A DNA stretch of 64,000 nucleotides, taken from contig NZ_JAKCFC010000014.1 in the NCBI RefSeq assembly GCF_021916785.1, forward strand, positions 89,065 to 153,064, written 5' to 3'. The position numbers and the translations under genes were made by a program. The notes under the pieces were generated by a model, which searched no databases, was not told the origin of the DNA, and was given only the letters and a program-made list of their open reading frames with translations. Source of the stretch: Mycolicibacterium lacusdiani (GTDB taxonomy: Bacteria; Actinomycetota; Actinomycetes; Mycobacteriales; Mycobacteriaceae). This document shows positions 7,277 to 15,024 of this stretch, piece after piece. Each line of letters begins with the position of its first letter. Position 1 is the stretch's first letter.

Positions 7277-9288
7277 TGTTCGGACTCCTTGTTCGACACG
7301 GTGATTCGGGCCAGCGGCTGGCCCACCTTGACTTGGTCGCCGACGGCGACGAGCAGTTCGACGACGCCGTCCACGGGCGCCGAGAGGGCGTGTTCCATCT
7401 TCATGGCCTCGACGGTGACGACGACGTCCCCCGACGTCACCGAGGCGCCGTCCTCGGCGCCCACCGCGACGACCGATCCTGGCATCGGGCTGACGAGTTC
7501 GGCGTCTCCGGCGTGCGCGTCGTCGGGACGGACCGGCGCCTCGCGGACCTCCTCGACCGCCGTGGTGCGGCCGGCACCGTGCAGCCAGGTGACGTGCTCG
7601 GCGGCGGCAACCACGTACTCCGTCCGCAGCCCGTCGAGGGTGACGGTGAGGTCTCGCCCGGCGAGCGTGGCTGCCAGGGAACGAGATTCACCATCCTCGA
7701 TCCGGGCGGTACCCGCGGACGGGGTTCCGGTGAGGTGCACGTGGTCGGTGCGCTCGCCCGCTCGCAAGCGGATCGTCGTCGCGGCGTGAACGCCGGCGCG
7801 CCAGCCCGAGGGTAGCGACCACGGGTCGTTGTCGGCCCCGGCCCAGCGCTGCAGCCAGTGATGGACGGCGGCGGCGATGAGTTCGTCGTCGTCGGCGGGT
7901 GATCCGCCGTAGTCGGGCAGGCGGCGGTCGAGCAGCCCGGTGTCCAACCGTCCCGCCGCCACGTCGGGGTCTGCCAGCAGGAAGCGCAGGAAGTCGACGT
8001 TGGTGGCGACCCCGAGTACGGCGGTACCGGCCAGGGCGCGGTCCAACGCCCGCAGGGCGCCTTCCCGGTCGCCGGCATGGGCGATGACCTTCGCCAGCAT
8101 CGGGTCGTAGTCACTGCCGACGACGGTGCCCACTCGGATGCCTGAATCGTTGCGTGCGAGCGGGCTTTCGACGACGTCGAGTACCGTGCCGCCCGTGGGC
8201 AGAAAGTCCCGTGCCGGATCCTCGGCGTAGACGCGCGCCTCGATGGCGTGGCCCGAGAGCACGACGTCGTCCTGCTCGAGCGTCAGCTGCTCCCCCGCCG
8301 CGATGCGAACCTGGAGTTCCACGAGATCGGTGCCGGTGACCAGTTCGGTGACCGGGTGCTCGACCTGCAGGCGGGTGTTCATCTCCATGAAGAAGAACTC
8401 GTCGGGCTGGTCGGCCGAAACGATGAATTCGACCGTACCGGCACCGGTGTAGTCGACGCTGCGCGCGGTGTCGCACGCCGCCGCCCCGATGCGCGCCCGC
8501 GTCGCCGAGTCGAGCAGCGGTGAGGGCGCCTCCTCGATCACCTTCTGGTGACGGCGCTGCAGGCTGCACTCGCGCTCCCCGAAGTGCACGACGTTGCCGT
8601 GGCCGTCGGCGACCACCTGCACCTCGATGTGCCTGGGATTCAACACGAAGCGTTCGATGAACAGCGTGTCGTCGCCGAAGGCCGCGGCGGCCTCGCGGCG
8701 TGCGGAGATCAACGCGGCAGGAAGGTCGGCGGCCGCATGCACCACTCGCATCCCCTTGCCGCCACCGCCTGCCGACGGCTTGACCAACACGGGGAAGCCG
8801 ACCTCGCCGACGCCGCCGATCAGGTCGTCGTCGGTGAGCCCCGGGCGCGAGATGCCCGGCACCACCGGCACGCCGAACGCCGACACCGCCGCCTTGGCGG
8901 TGATCTTGTCGCCCATGGTCTGGATGGCGGTGACCGGTGGGCCGATGAACGCGATGCCCGCGTCCCGCAGCGCCGCAGCGAATTCGGCGTTCTCCGAGAG
9001 GAATCCGTATCCGGGGTGGACGGCCTGGGCGCCCGTGCGGCGCGCGGCATCGACCACTGCGGCGATGTCGAGGTAGCTCTGTCGCGCCGGGGCGGGGCCG
9101 ATCCGCACCGCGACGTCGGCTTCGGCGACGTGCAGTGCCCCGGCGTCGGCGTCGCTGAAGACGGCGACCGACCTGATGCCCATCGCGCGCAGGGTGCGAA
9201 TCACCCGCACGGCGATCTCGCCTCGGTTGGCCACGAGCACGGTATCGAACATGGCGTCGCCCCGGGTATCGAACACGTTGAGAGTCAT
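7273..9288 (-). CDS. accA1: 3-methylcrotonyl-CoA carboxylase alpha subunit (biotin carboxylase + BCCP)
   Basis: The 671-residue protein carries the biotin carboxylase N-domain (VLVANRGEIAVRV), the ATP-grasp glycine loop GGGGKGM, the EMNTRLQVEHPVTE active-site segment, and a C-terminal biotinyl domain with the acceptor Lys630 in EAMKMEH. With AccD1 it carboxylates 3-methylcrotonyl-CoA to 3-methylglutaconyl-CoA in leucine breakdown. I chose ATG 9288, four bases after the accD1 stop with GAGG just upstream. ATG 9252 (MFDTVLVANRG) is the start used in homologues I recall and is a real alternative. Confidence 0.9.
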   Translation of the reverse strand: MTLNVFDTRGDAMFDTVLVANRGEIAVRVIRTLRAMGIRSVAVFSDADAGALHVAEADVAVRIGPAPARQSYLDIAAVVDAARRTGAQAVHPGYGFLSENAEFAAALRDAGIAFIGPPVTAIQTMGDKITAKAAVSAFGVPVVPGISRPGLTDDDLIGGVGEVGFPVLVKPSAGGGGKGMRVVHAAADLPAALISARREAAAAFGDDTLFIERFVLNPRHIEVQVVADGHGNVVHFGERECSLQRRHQKVIEEAPSPLLDSATRARIGAAACDTARSVDYTGAGTVEFIVSADQPDEFFFMEMNTRLQVEHPVTELVTGTDLVELQVRIAAGEQLTLEQDDVVLSGHAIEARVYAEDPARDFLPTGGTVLDVVESPLARNDSGIRVGTVVGSDYDPMLAKVIAHAGDREGALRALDRALAGTAVLGVATNVDFLRFLLADPDVAAGRLDTGLLDRRLPDYGGSPADDDELIAAAVHHWLQRWAGADNDPWSLPSGWRAGVHAATTIRLRAGERTDHVHLTGTPSAGTARIEDGESRSLAATLAGRDLTVTLDGLRTEYVVAAAEHVTWLHGAGRTTAVEEVREAPVRPDDAHAGDAELVSPMPGSVVAVGAEDGASVTSGDVVVTVEAMKMEHALSAPVDGVVELLVAVGDQVKVGQPLARITVSNKESEQ

Positions 9289-9292
9289 TGCC

Positions 9293-10855
9293 TCACATCC
9301 TGAAGACGCCGTAGGACACCGGCTCCAGCGGCGCATTCGCGGCGACCGAGAGCGCAAGTCCCACCACGATTCTGGTGTCCGCCGGGTCGATGACGCCGTC
9401 GTCCCACAGCCGCGCGGTCGAGTAGTAGGGGTTGCCCTGGTGTTCGTATTGCTCGCGGATGGGCGCCTTGAACGCCTCCTCCTCGTCGGCCGTCATGTCC
9501 CCGCGCACCGTGGCCAGCACCGAGGCGGCCTGCTCGCCGCCCATGACCGAGATGCGCGCGTTGGGCCACATCCACAGGAACCGAGGCGAATAGGCCCGCC
9601 CGCACATGGAGTAGTTGCCCGCGCCGTAGGAACCGCCGATGACCACCGTCAGCTTCGGCACCCGAGCGCACGCCACGGCCGTGACCATCTTCGCCCCGTG
9701 CTTGGCGATGCCGCCCGCCTCGTAGTCGCGGCCCACCATGAAGCCAGCGATGTTCTGCAGGAACAGCAGTGGCGTCGACCGCTTGTCGCACAACTCGATG
9801 AAGTGCGCGCCCTTCATGGCGGATTCGCCGAACAGCACGCCGTTGTTGGCGACGATCCCGACCGGGTGACCGTGGATGCGGGCGAACCCGGTGACCAGCG
9901 TGGTGCCGTATTCGGCCTTGAACTCGGTGAATTCGCCGCCGTCGACGATGCGTCCGATGACCTCGTGCACGTCGTAGGGCACCCGCGAGTCGATCGGCAC
10001 GACGTCGTACAACTCCGCCTGATCGGCGATCGGGTCGACGGTCGGCGCGACGTCCCACGGCGTGGGTGTCCGCGGACCGAGGGTGGCGACGATGCGACGC
10101 ACGATGCGCAGGGCGTCGCGGTCGTCGTGGGCCAGGTGGTCGGTGACGCCGGAGACCTTGGCGTGCAGGTCTCCGCCGCCCAGGTCCTCGGCGCTCACCA
10201 CCTCGCCGGTGGCGGCCTTCACCAGCGGCGGTCCGCCGAGGAAGATCGTGCCCTGATTGCGGACGATGACGGCTTCATCGCTCATGGCGGGCACGTACGC
10301 GCCGCCTGCCGTGCACGACCCCATCACCGCGGCGATCTGCGGAATGCCCTGCGCGCTCAGGTTGGCCTGATTGAAGAAGATCCGCCCGAAGTGATCGCGG
10401 TCGGGGAACACCTCGTCCTGCCGGGGCAGGAAGGCGCCACCGGAGTCGACGAGATAGACGCACGGCAGCCGATTCTGGCCGGCGATCTCCTGCGCCCGCA
10501 GGTGTTTCTTGACCGTGATCGGGTAGTAGGTGCCGCCTTTGACGGTCGCGTCGTTGGCGACGACCATGCACTCGCGTCCCGAAACCCGCCCAATGCCCGC
10601 GATCATTCCGGCGCCGGGACATTCGTCGTCGTACATGCCGTCGGCGGCCAACGGGGCGATCTCGAGGAACGGCGAACCCGGGTCGAGGAGACCGTCGACC
10701 CGCTCACGCGGCAACAGCTTGCCGCGGCTGACGTGCCGTTCCCTGGACCGCTCCGACCCGCCGCGGGCGGCGGCGGTGAGCTTGGTCTGCAATTGCTCGA
10801 CGAGAACGAGGTGTTGCTCGCGATGCGAAACCCGCGTCGCCATCGGGGCACCCAC
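9293..10855 (-). CDS. accD1: 3-methylcrotonyl-CoA carboxylase beta subunit (carboxyltransferase)
   Basis: The 520-residue crotonase-fold carboxyltransferase has both acyl-CoA and biotin subdomains. Visible landmarks are LPCVYLVDSGGAFLP, GSCTAGGAYVPAMSDE (first oxyanion loop), and KHGAKMVTAV with GGSYGAGNYSMCGRAY (second loop). It is the first gene of the leucine operon. The frame opens at GTG 10855; ATG 10843 is possible and loses four residues. The operator pair starts 9 bp upstream of the GTG, so the transcript is either leaderless or has a very short leader. I see no scoA/scoB/fadD35 between it and bkaR, unlike the M. tuberculosis arrangement I recall. Confidence 0.9.
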   Translation of the reverse strand: MGAPMATRVSHREQHLVLVEQLQTKLTAAARGGSERSRERHVSRGKLLPRERVDGLLDPGSPFLEIAPLAADGMYDDECPGAGMIAGIGRVSGRECMVVANDATVKGGTYYPITVKKHLRAQEIAGQNRLPCVYLVDSGGAFLPRQDEVFPDRDHFGRIFFNQANLSAQGIPQIAAVMGSCTAGGAYVPAMSDEAVIVRNQGTIFLGGPPLVKAATGEVVSAEDLGGGDLHAKVSGVTDHLAHDDRDALRIVRRIVATLGPRTPTPWDVAPTVDPIADQAELYDVVPIDSRVPYDVHEVIGRIVDGGEFTEFKAEYGTTLVTGFARIHGHPVGIVANNGVLFGESAMKGAHFIELCDKRSTPLLFLQNIAGFMVGRDYEAGGIAKHGAKMVTAVACARVPKLTVVIGGSYGAGNYSMCGRAYSPRFLWMWPNARISVMGGEQAASVLATVRGDMTADEEEAFKAPIREQYEHQGNPYYSTARLWDDGVIDPADTRIVVGLALSVAANAPLEPVSYGVFRM

Positions 10856-10863
10856 TTCAGTTG

Positions 10864-10905
10864 AGTTAATGGTGACTAACTCGTAGGATGTTAGTGACGA
10901 TTAAC
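10864..10905. promoter_or_regulatory. Two tandem BkaR-type operators
   Basis: Site 1 is AGTTA (10864-10868)-N8-TAACT (10877-10881). Site 2 is GTTA (10890-10893)-N8-TAAC (10902-10905). Read on opposite strands the 16-bp cores match at 14 of 16 positions (GTTAGTNACNATTAAC). Their centres are 25 bp apart, and they sit between the divergent accD1 and bkaR genes, as expected for TetR autoregulation plus operon repression. Confidence 0.75.
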
Positions 10906-10935
10906 CCAAATGTCTACCGGCTTCGAGGAGACGAT

Positions 10936-11562
10936 GTGACGACCAGTGCGCGCGCCTCGTCGGCGGGGGCCGGTGAAACCTCCCGCAGCAGAGCCAAGTC
11001 GGATCGGCGCAGCCAGATCATCGCCGCCGCCGAGCGCCTGATCGCCGAGCGTGGGTATCTGTCGGTCCGGCTCGAGGACATCGGCGCCGCCGCCGGCGTC
11101 AGCGGACCGGCGATCTACCGGCACTTCTCGAACAAGGAGGGACTGCTCGTCGAGATCCTCGTCGGGATCAGCACGCGTCTGCTCGACGGCGGCACGAACG
11201 TCGTCCGGAACGCCCCCGATGCCGCGGCCGCCCTCGACGGGCTGATCGACTTCCACCTCGACTTCGCGTTCGGCGAGTCAGACCTCATCCGCATCCAAGA
11301 CCGCGACCTCGGGCACCTGCCCGCCGCGGCCAAACGCCAGGTTCGCAAGGCGCAGCGTCAGTACGTCGAGATCTGGGTCGACGTGCTGCGGCGTCTCGAC
11401 GGCGAACTCGACGAGGACGACGCCAGACTCATGGCTCACGCAGGCTTCGGACTACTCAACTCCACGCCGCACGCCATCAGACAGACGACGCCGCCACGGT
11501 CGTCGCGCGCAGTGTTGCGTGCGATGACCGTGGCGGCGTTGACGTCGCGTGGTCGGAACTAG
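10936..11562 (+). CDS. bkaR: TetR-family repressor of branched-chain keto-acid catabolism
   Basis: The 208-residue protein has an N-terminal HTH (RRSQIIAAAERLIAERGYLSVRLEDIGAAAGVS then GPAIYRHFSNKEGLLVEIL, about residues 24-75) and a helical ligand domain. I chose GTG 10936, with GAGGAG 5 nt upstream. The longer frame from ATG 10888 would begin inside the operator and add a poorly ordered 16-residue tail. The Rv2506 homologue BkaR represses the adjacent leucine genes; position and divergent orientation agree. Its stop codon overlaps that of the tiny membrane protein on the other strand (CTAG). Confidence 0.88.
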   Translation: MTTSARASSAGAGETSRSRAKSDRRSQIIAAAERLIAERGYLSVRLEDIGAAAGVSGPAIYRHFSNKEGLLVEILVGISTRLLDGGTNVVRNAPDAAAALDGLIDFHLDFAFGESDLIRIQDRDLGHLPAAAKRQVRKAQRQYVEIWVDVLRRLDGELDEDDARLMAHAGFGLLNSTPHAIRQTTPPRSSRAVLRAMTVAALTSRGRN

Positions 11563-11714
11563 TACCAGACTCTGCGGCCACCGACCGCGTGGCCGACTGC
11601 GCCGAGGATCCAGAACACCGCGCCGATCACCAGCGCGACGACTCCGATGTAGGTCAAGATCGGGACCGAGAAGATCAGTCCGAGTACCAGTAGGACGACT
11701 CCGAGTGCGATCAC
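11559..11714 (-). CDS. 51-residue DUF6131-like membrane protein
   Basis: This small ORF starts at GTG 11714 with GAAGGGG about 6 nt upstream and ends at 11559 (TAG). The product is two hydrophobic helices (IALGVVLLVLGLIF and IGVVALVIGAVFWIL) joined by a short SVPILTY turn, ending in the basic GGRRVWY tail. This pattern is typical of the very short two-helix membrane proteins found in many actinobacteria (DUF6131-like). Function unknown. It overlaps the bkaR stop by two bases. Confidence 0.75.
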   Translation of the reverse strand: MIALGVVLLVLGLIFSVPILTYIGVVALVIGAVFWILGAVGHAVGGRRVWY

Positions 11715-11759
11715 GATGAGCCCCTTCCATTCACGATCACGTGCATCGAGACGCGTCGA

Positions 11760-11960
11760 TCACTGACTGGGCTCGGGGAGCTTGCAGTCGGTCACCTTCG
11801 GGTTGACGCCCGCGTAGTTCAGCGGACCTGCCACCACCGTCAAGGCGATGGTGCCCGCAGTGCCGCAGTTGTTCGCCGACGACTCGAAGTAGCCGCGTTG
11901 GAACGTGGCGACCACGCCGATCAACAGCCAGATGACAACGATGACGCTGAGAATCCGCAT
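11760..11960 (-). CDS. Small single-pass exported or membrane protein, unknown
   Basis: The 66-residue product has one N-terminal hydrophobic helix (ILSVIVVIWLLIGVVATF, residues 3-20) followed by an outside-facing segment with two Cys (NNCGTAG and TDCKLPEPSQ) that could form a disulfide. ATG 11960 is preceded by GGAGG 6-7 nt upstream, which supports real translation. I do not recognise a named family. It is 45 bp upstream of the DUF6131-like gene on the same strand and may be cotranscribed with it. Confidence 0.7.
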   Translation of the reverse strand: MRILSVIVVIWLLIGVVATFQRGYFESSANNCGTAGTIALTVVAGPLNYAGVNPKVTDCKLPEPSQ

Positions 11961-12105
11961 GATGGGCCTCCACTCCTGCGCGCCACCATGGCGCGTGATC
12001 TTGGTTTACCCTCGCGAAAAATTTGTTAAACGCTGTAAGCACCGGGGTTCGCGTCGCTGCCAGGCCCGGTGAGGCGCGGGTACCCTTGGCGCACATGAGG
12101 TGGGA

Positions 12106-12882
12106 ATGACCGATCCAGGACGACGCGACGGGCCGGAGCCGACGCAGCCGTTGTCGTACGGCCACCCCGGTTACAGCGACCCGGCGTACGCCAACCAGGC
12201 CCCGTACGGGCCGTCGTACCCCAACCCGTACCAGGCCCCACCACCGCAGGGACACACGCAGAACCTGCCGCCCTACTCCCCATACGCCTACCAGCCGCCA
12301 CCCACCGAGCAGTTCGGGATGCAGCCGGAGGTGCCGCCCGGCGATCCAGGCGACGGCGGACCCGGCCGCGGCATGTGGCTGTGGGCGTTGGCAGCGCTGT
12401 CGGTGGTCATCGTCGTCGGCCTCCTCATCGCGCTGGTGATCGTGAACAGTTCCCAGCAGGAGACCGTCGTGGCTCCGCCGAACGGTCCGACCGAGCCGTC
12501 GTTCAGCACGGCGCCCCGGACCACGACGCGCACTCCGACGACGACCGCGTCGCCCACCCCACTGCCGATCCCGCCGCCGGGGACGTCCACGGCGCCTGGC
12601 GAATCGGCTACGCCGGGAACCACCGAGACCGTCCTGTACGACGTGGCGGGCGAGGGACGCGCGATCAACATCACCTACATCGACAGCGGCGGCATGTTCC
12701 AGACCGAGTTCAACGTGGTGTTGCCGTGGAGCAAGGAAGTTCGACTCAGCGCCCCGGCACGGCAGTCCGCCAGCGTCAGCATCATCAACGTGGGCCGGGA
12801 CATCAGCTGCTCGATCTCGGTGAACGGCACGCCAATTCAGCAACGCACGGGGTCAGGCCTCACTGTATGCAGTCCGGTGTGA
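12106..12882 (+). CDS. Pro-rich single-pass membrane protein with MmpS-like C-terminal domain (Rv2507 type)
   Basis: The 258-residue protein has a cytoplasmic Pro/Tyr-rich tail (residues 1-85), one transmembrane helix (WLWALAALSVVIVVGLLIALVIV, about 90-112), a Thr/Pro-rich spacer, and a C-terminal domain (about 170-258) that resembles MmpS accessory proteins: VLYDVAGEGRAINITYID, VVLPWSKEVRLSA, and two Cys near the end. ATG 12106 is preferred over GTG 12100 because GAGGTGGG lies directly upstream. It sits at the Rv2507 position. Its last 30 bp overlap the convergent transporter gene. Role unproven; partner or stabiliser of an envelope transporter is inference. Confidence 0.75.
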   Translation: MTDPGRRDGPEPTQPLSYGHPGYSDPAYANQAPYGPSYPNPYQAPPPQGHTQNLPPYSPYAYQPPPTEQFGMQPEVPPGDPGDGGPGRGMWLWALAALSVVIVVGLLIALVIVNSSQQETVVAPPNGPTEPSFSTAPRTTTRTPTTTASPTPLPIPPPGTSTAPGESATPGTTETVLYDVAGEGRAINITYIDSGGMFQTEFNVVLPWSKEVRLSAPARQSASVSIINVGRDISCSISVNGTPIQQRTGSGLTVCSPV

Positions 12883-14178
12883 CGTAGGCGTCTTCACCAG
12901 CAGCATCGCCACCAGACCGAGCGCCAGCACGGTGAGCAGTCCGCCCATACCGGCGCGGTCGGTGCCGAACACCGCGATGAACGTCGCGAAGAACCACGGC
13001 GCGAGCGGCGCCGCGGCACGCCCTGTCGTGGTGTAGAGGCCGAACGCGGCCCCCTCCTTGCCCTCCGGCGTCAGGCGCAACATCTGCGTGCGCGCCGACG
13101 ACTGGGTCGGCCCGACGAACAGACACAGCAGCAGACCACACGTCCAGAATCCGGCAGGACCGTCGAGGGTCATCAACACCGCAGCCACGACCACCATCGA
13201 GGCCAGCGACCCGACGATCACCGGCTTGGATCCGACCCGGTCGTCGAGCAACCCACCCAGCACCGCTCCCACGGCGGCGACGACGCACGCGCACACGCCG
13301 AACAGCAGCACGTCGGCCTGGGACAGCCCGTACACCGTGACGCCGAGAACCGCGCCGAACGTGAAGATCCCGGTGAGCCCGTCGCGGAAGATGGCGCTCG
13401 CGACCAGGTAGTAGACGATGTTGTGATCGCGGCGCCACTGATCGGACAATTCGGCCCACAACCGGCGGTAGGCGCCGAGAAAGGTGATCTTGGGACCGGT
13501 CTGCAGCGGGGTCTCGGTGCGTCGGGTCAGTAGCAGCGGCAGGGCGAACAGGGCGAACCACGCGGCGGTCAACAGCATCGCCAGCCGCACCGGCCAGCCG
13601 TCGGCGGCGGAGATCCCGAGCAGCCCGCGGGTGTCGCCCTCACCGGCGATCAACCCGAGGTAGACCATCAGCAGCAGCGCAACGCTCCCGAAATAGCCTG
13701 CTGCCGAACCGAATCCAGAGACCCTGCCTGACGTCGCGGGCGTGGACAGCTCACCGAGCATCGCGTTGTATGGCACCGTCGCCAGGTCACTGCACGCGGC
13801 GGTGCACGCCAACAGCGCCAGGCCGAGCCACAAGTAGGAGGGGTCGTCGCGGATCATGCTCAACGACGCCGTCAGCACGATCGCCGCACCCGTCAGCGCG
13901 GTCAGCACCCGGCGTCTGCGATGAACGGCGTCGACCCAGATACCCGTCGCCGGAGCCAGCACCGCGACCACCAGCCCTGAGATCGTCAGTGCCCGGCCCA
14001 GCCACTCCGCCGGCGTCGTCGACCCGCCGATGCCCTGGCCGACCTGCCCGGTGAGGTACACGGAGAACACGAAGGTGACGACGATCGCGTTCACACCGGT
14101 GGCGCCGCAGTCCCAGAGAGCCCACGCCGCAATGCGTGACCGCCCGGGAGTCGGCGAGCCCGGGTCGGGGCTGCTCAT
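12853..14178 (-). CDS. UMF1/Atg22-like MFS transporter (Rv2508c type)
   Basis: The 441-residue protein has about 12 hydrophobic segments. It begins with the AAWALWDCGATGVNAIV segment typical of the UMF1/vacuole-effluxer MFS branch and has an APATGIWVDAVHRRRR loop between helices 2 and 3. Substrate unknown. ATG 14178 is preceded by TAGAGT 6 nt upstream on the minus strand, so a leaderless transcript is likely. The 3' end overlaps the Rv2507-type gene by 30 bp. Confidence 0.82.
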   Translation of the reverse strand: MSSPDPGSPTPGRSRIAAWALWDCGATGVNAIVVTFVFSVYLTGQVGQGIGGSTTPAEWLGRALTISGLVVAVLAPATGIWVDAVHRRRRVLTALTGAAIVLTASLSMIRDDPSYLWLGLALLACTAACSDLATVPYNAMLGELSTPATSGRVSGFGSAAGYFGSVALLLMVYLGLIAGEGDTRGLLGISAADGWPVRLAMLLTAAWFALFALPLLLTRRTETPLQTGPKITFLGAYRRLWAELSDQWRRDHNIVYYLVASAIFRDGLTGIFTFGAVLGVTVYGLSQADVLLFGVCACVVAAVGAVLGGLLDDRVGSKPVIVGSLASMVVVAAVLMTLDGPAGFWTCGLLLCLFVGPTQSSARTQMLRLTPEGKEGAAFGLYTTTGRAAAPLAPWFFATFIAVFGTDRAGMGGLLTVLALGLVAMLLVKTPTSHRTAYSEA

Positions 14179-14184
14179 GGGTGC

Positions 14185-14204
14185 ACTCTATTGGTCCCTA
14201 CGAT
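14185..14204. promoter_or_regulatory. Overlapping divergent leaderless -10 elements
   Basis: TAGAGT on the minus strand (14190-14185) lies 6 nt before the transporter ATG. TACGAT on the plus strand (14199-14204) lies 7 nt before the cmrA ATG. The two promoters are back to back within 20 bp, so RNA polymerase binding at one should exclude the other. Confidence 0.6.
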
Positions 14205-14211
14205 TGGCGCC

Positions 14212-15018
14212 ATGCCAGTACCCGCTCCCCACCCCGACGCCCGTGCCGTCGTCACCGGCGCCTCGCAGAACATCGGCGAGGCGCTGGCGACCGAACTCGC
14301 CGCCCGCGGGCACCATCTGATCGTCACCGCCCGGCGCGAGGAGGTGCTGACGGCGCTGGCCGCCCGGCTGACCGAGCGGTACGGCGTGACGGTCGAGGTG
14401 CGCGCCGTCGACCTCGCCGACCCCGCCGCACGCGGCGCGTTCTGCGACGAGTTGGCCGGACGCCACGTGTCGATCCTGTGCGCCAACGCCGGGACCGCCA
14501 CCTTCGGCGCAGTCGCGAAGCTCGACGCCCAGGGCGAGAAGGACCAGGTGCAGCTGAACGTCCTCGGCGTGCACGACCTGGTGCTGGCGGTGTTGCCCGG
14601 CATGGTGGAGCGCCGGGCAGGCGGCATCCTGATCTCCGGCTCCGCTGCGGGCAATTCACCGATCCCGAACAACGCGACGTACGCGGCGACGAAGGCCTTC
14701 GTGAACACGTTCAGCGAGTCGCTGCGCGGTGAGGTCAAGCCACTCGGCATCAACGTGACCGTGCTGGCTCCCGGACCGGTCCGCACTGAACTGCCCGACC
14801 CCGACGAGCAGTCGCTCGTCGAGAAGTTGATCCCGGACTTCCTGTGGATCGACACCGAGTACACCGCGAAGGTGTCGCTCGACGGCTTGGAGCGCAACAA
14901 GATGCGCGTCGTGCCGGGCGTGACGTCGAAGGCGATGTCGGTTGCGAGCGGTTACGCCCCCCGCTCGATCGTCACGCCGATCGTCGGCGCGGTCTACAAG
15001 AAGCTGGGCGGCGAGTAG
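14212..15018 (+). CDS. cmrA: Mycolate reductase (SDR)
   Basis: The 268-residue SDR has VVTGASQNIGEA (about 12-23), a CANAG motif, a Ser in ILISGSAAGN, and YAATK as the Tyr/Lys pair. The homologues Rv2509, MSMEG_4722 and corynebacterial CmrA reduce the 3-oxo intermediate after Pks13 condensation to give mature mycolic acids. ATG 14212 gives exactly the length I recall for Rv2509; the upstream TTG frame is not needed. TACGAT 7 nt upstream suggests a leaderless mRNA. It is convergent with the DUF853 gene, with a 6-bp gap. Confidence 0.88.
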   Translation: MPVPAPHPDARAVVTGASQNIGEALATELAARGHHLIVTARREEVLTALAARLTERYGVTVEVRAVDLADPAARGAFCDELAGRHVSILCANAGTATFGAVAKLDAQGEKDQVQLNVLGVHDLVLAVLPGMVERRAGGILISGSAAGNSPIPNNATYAATKAFVNTFSESLRGEVKPLGINVTVLAPGPVRTELPDPDEQSLVEKLIPDFLWIDTEYTAKVSLDGLERNKMRVVPGVTSKAMSVASGYAPRSIVTPIVGAVYKKLGGE

Positions 15019-15024
15019 CCCGGC

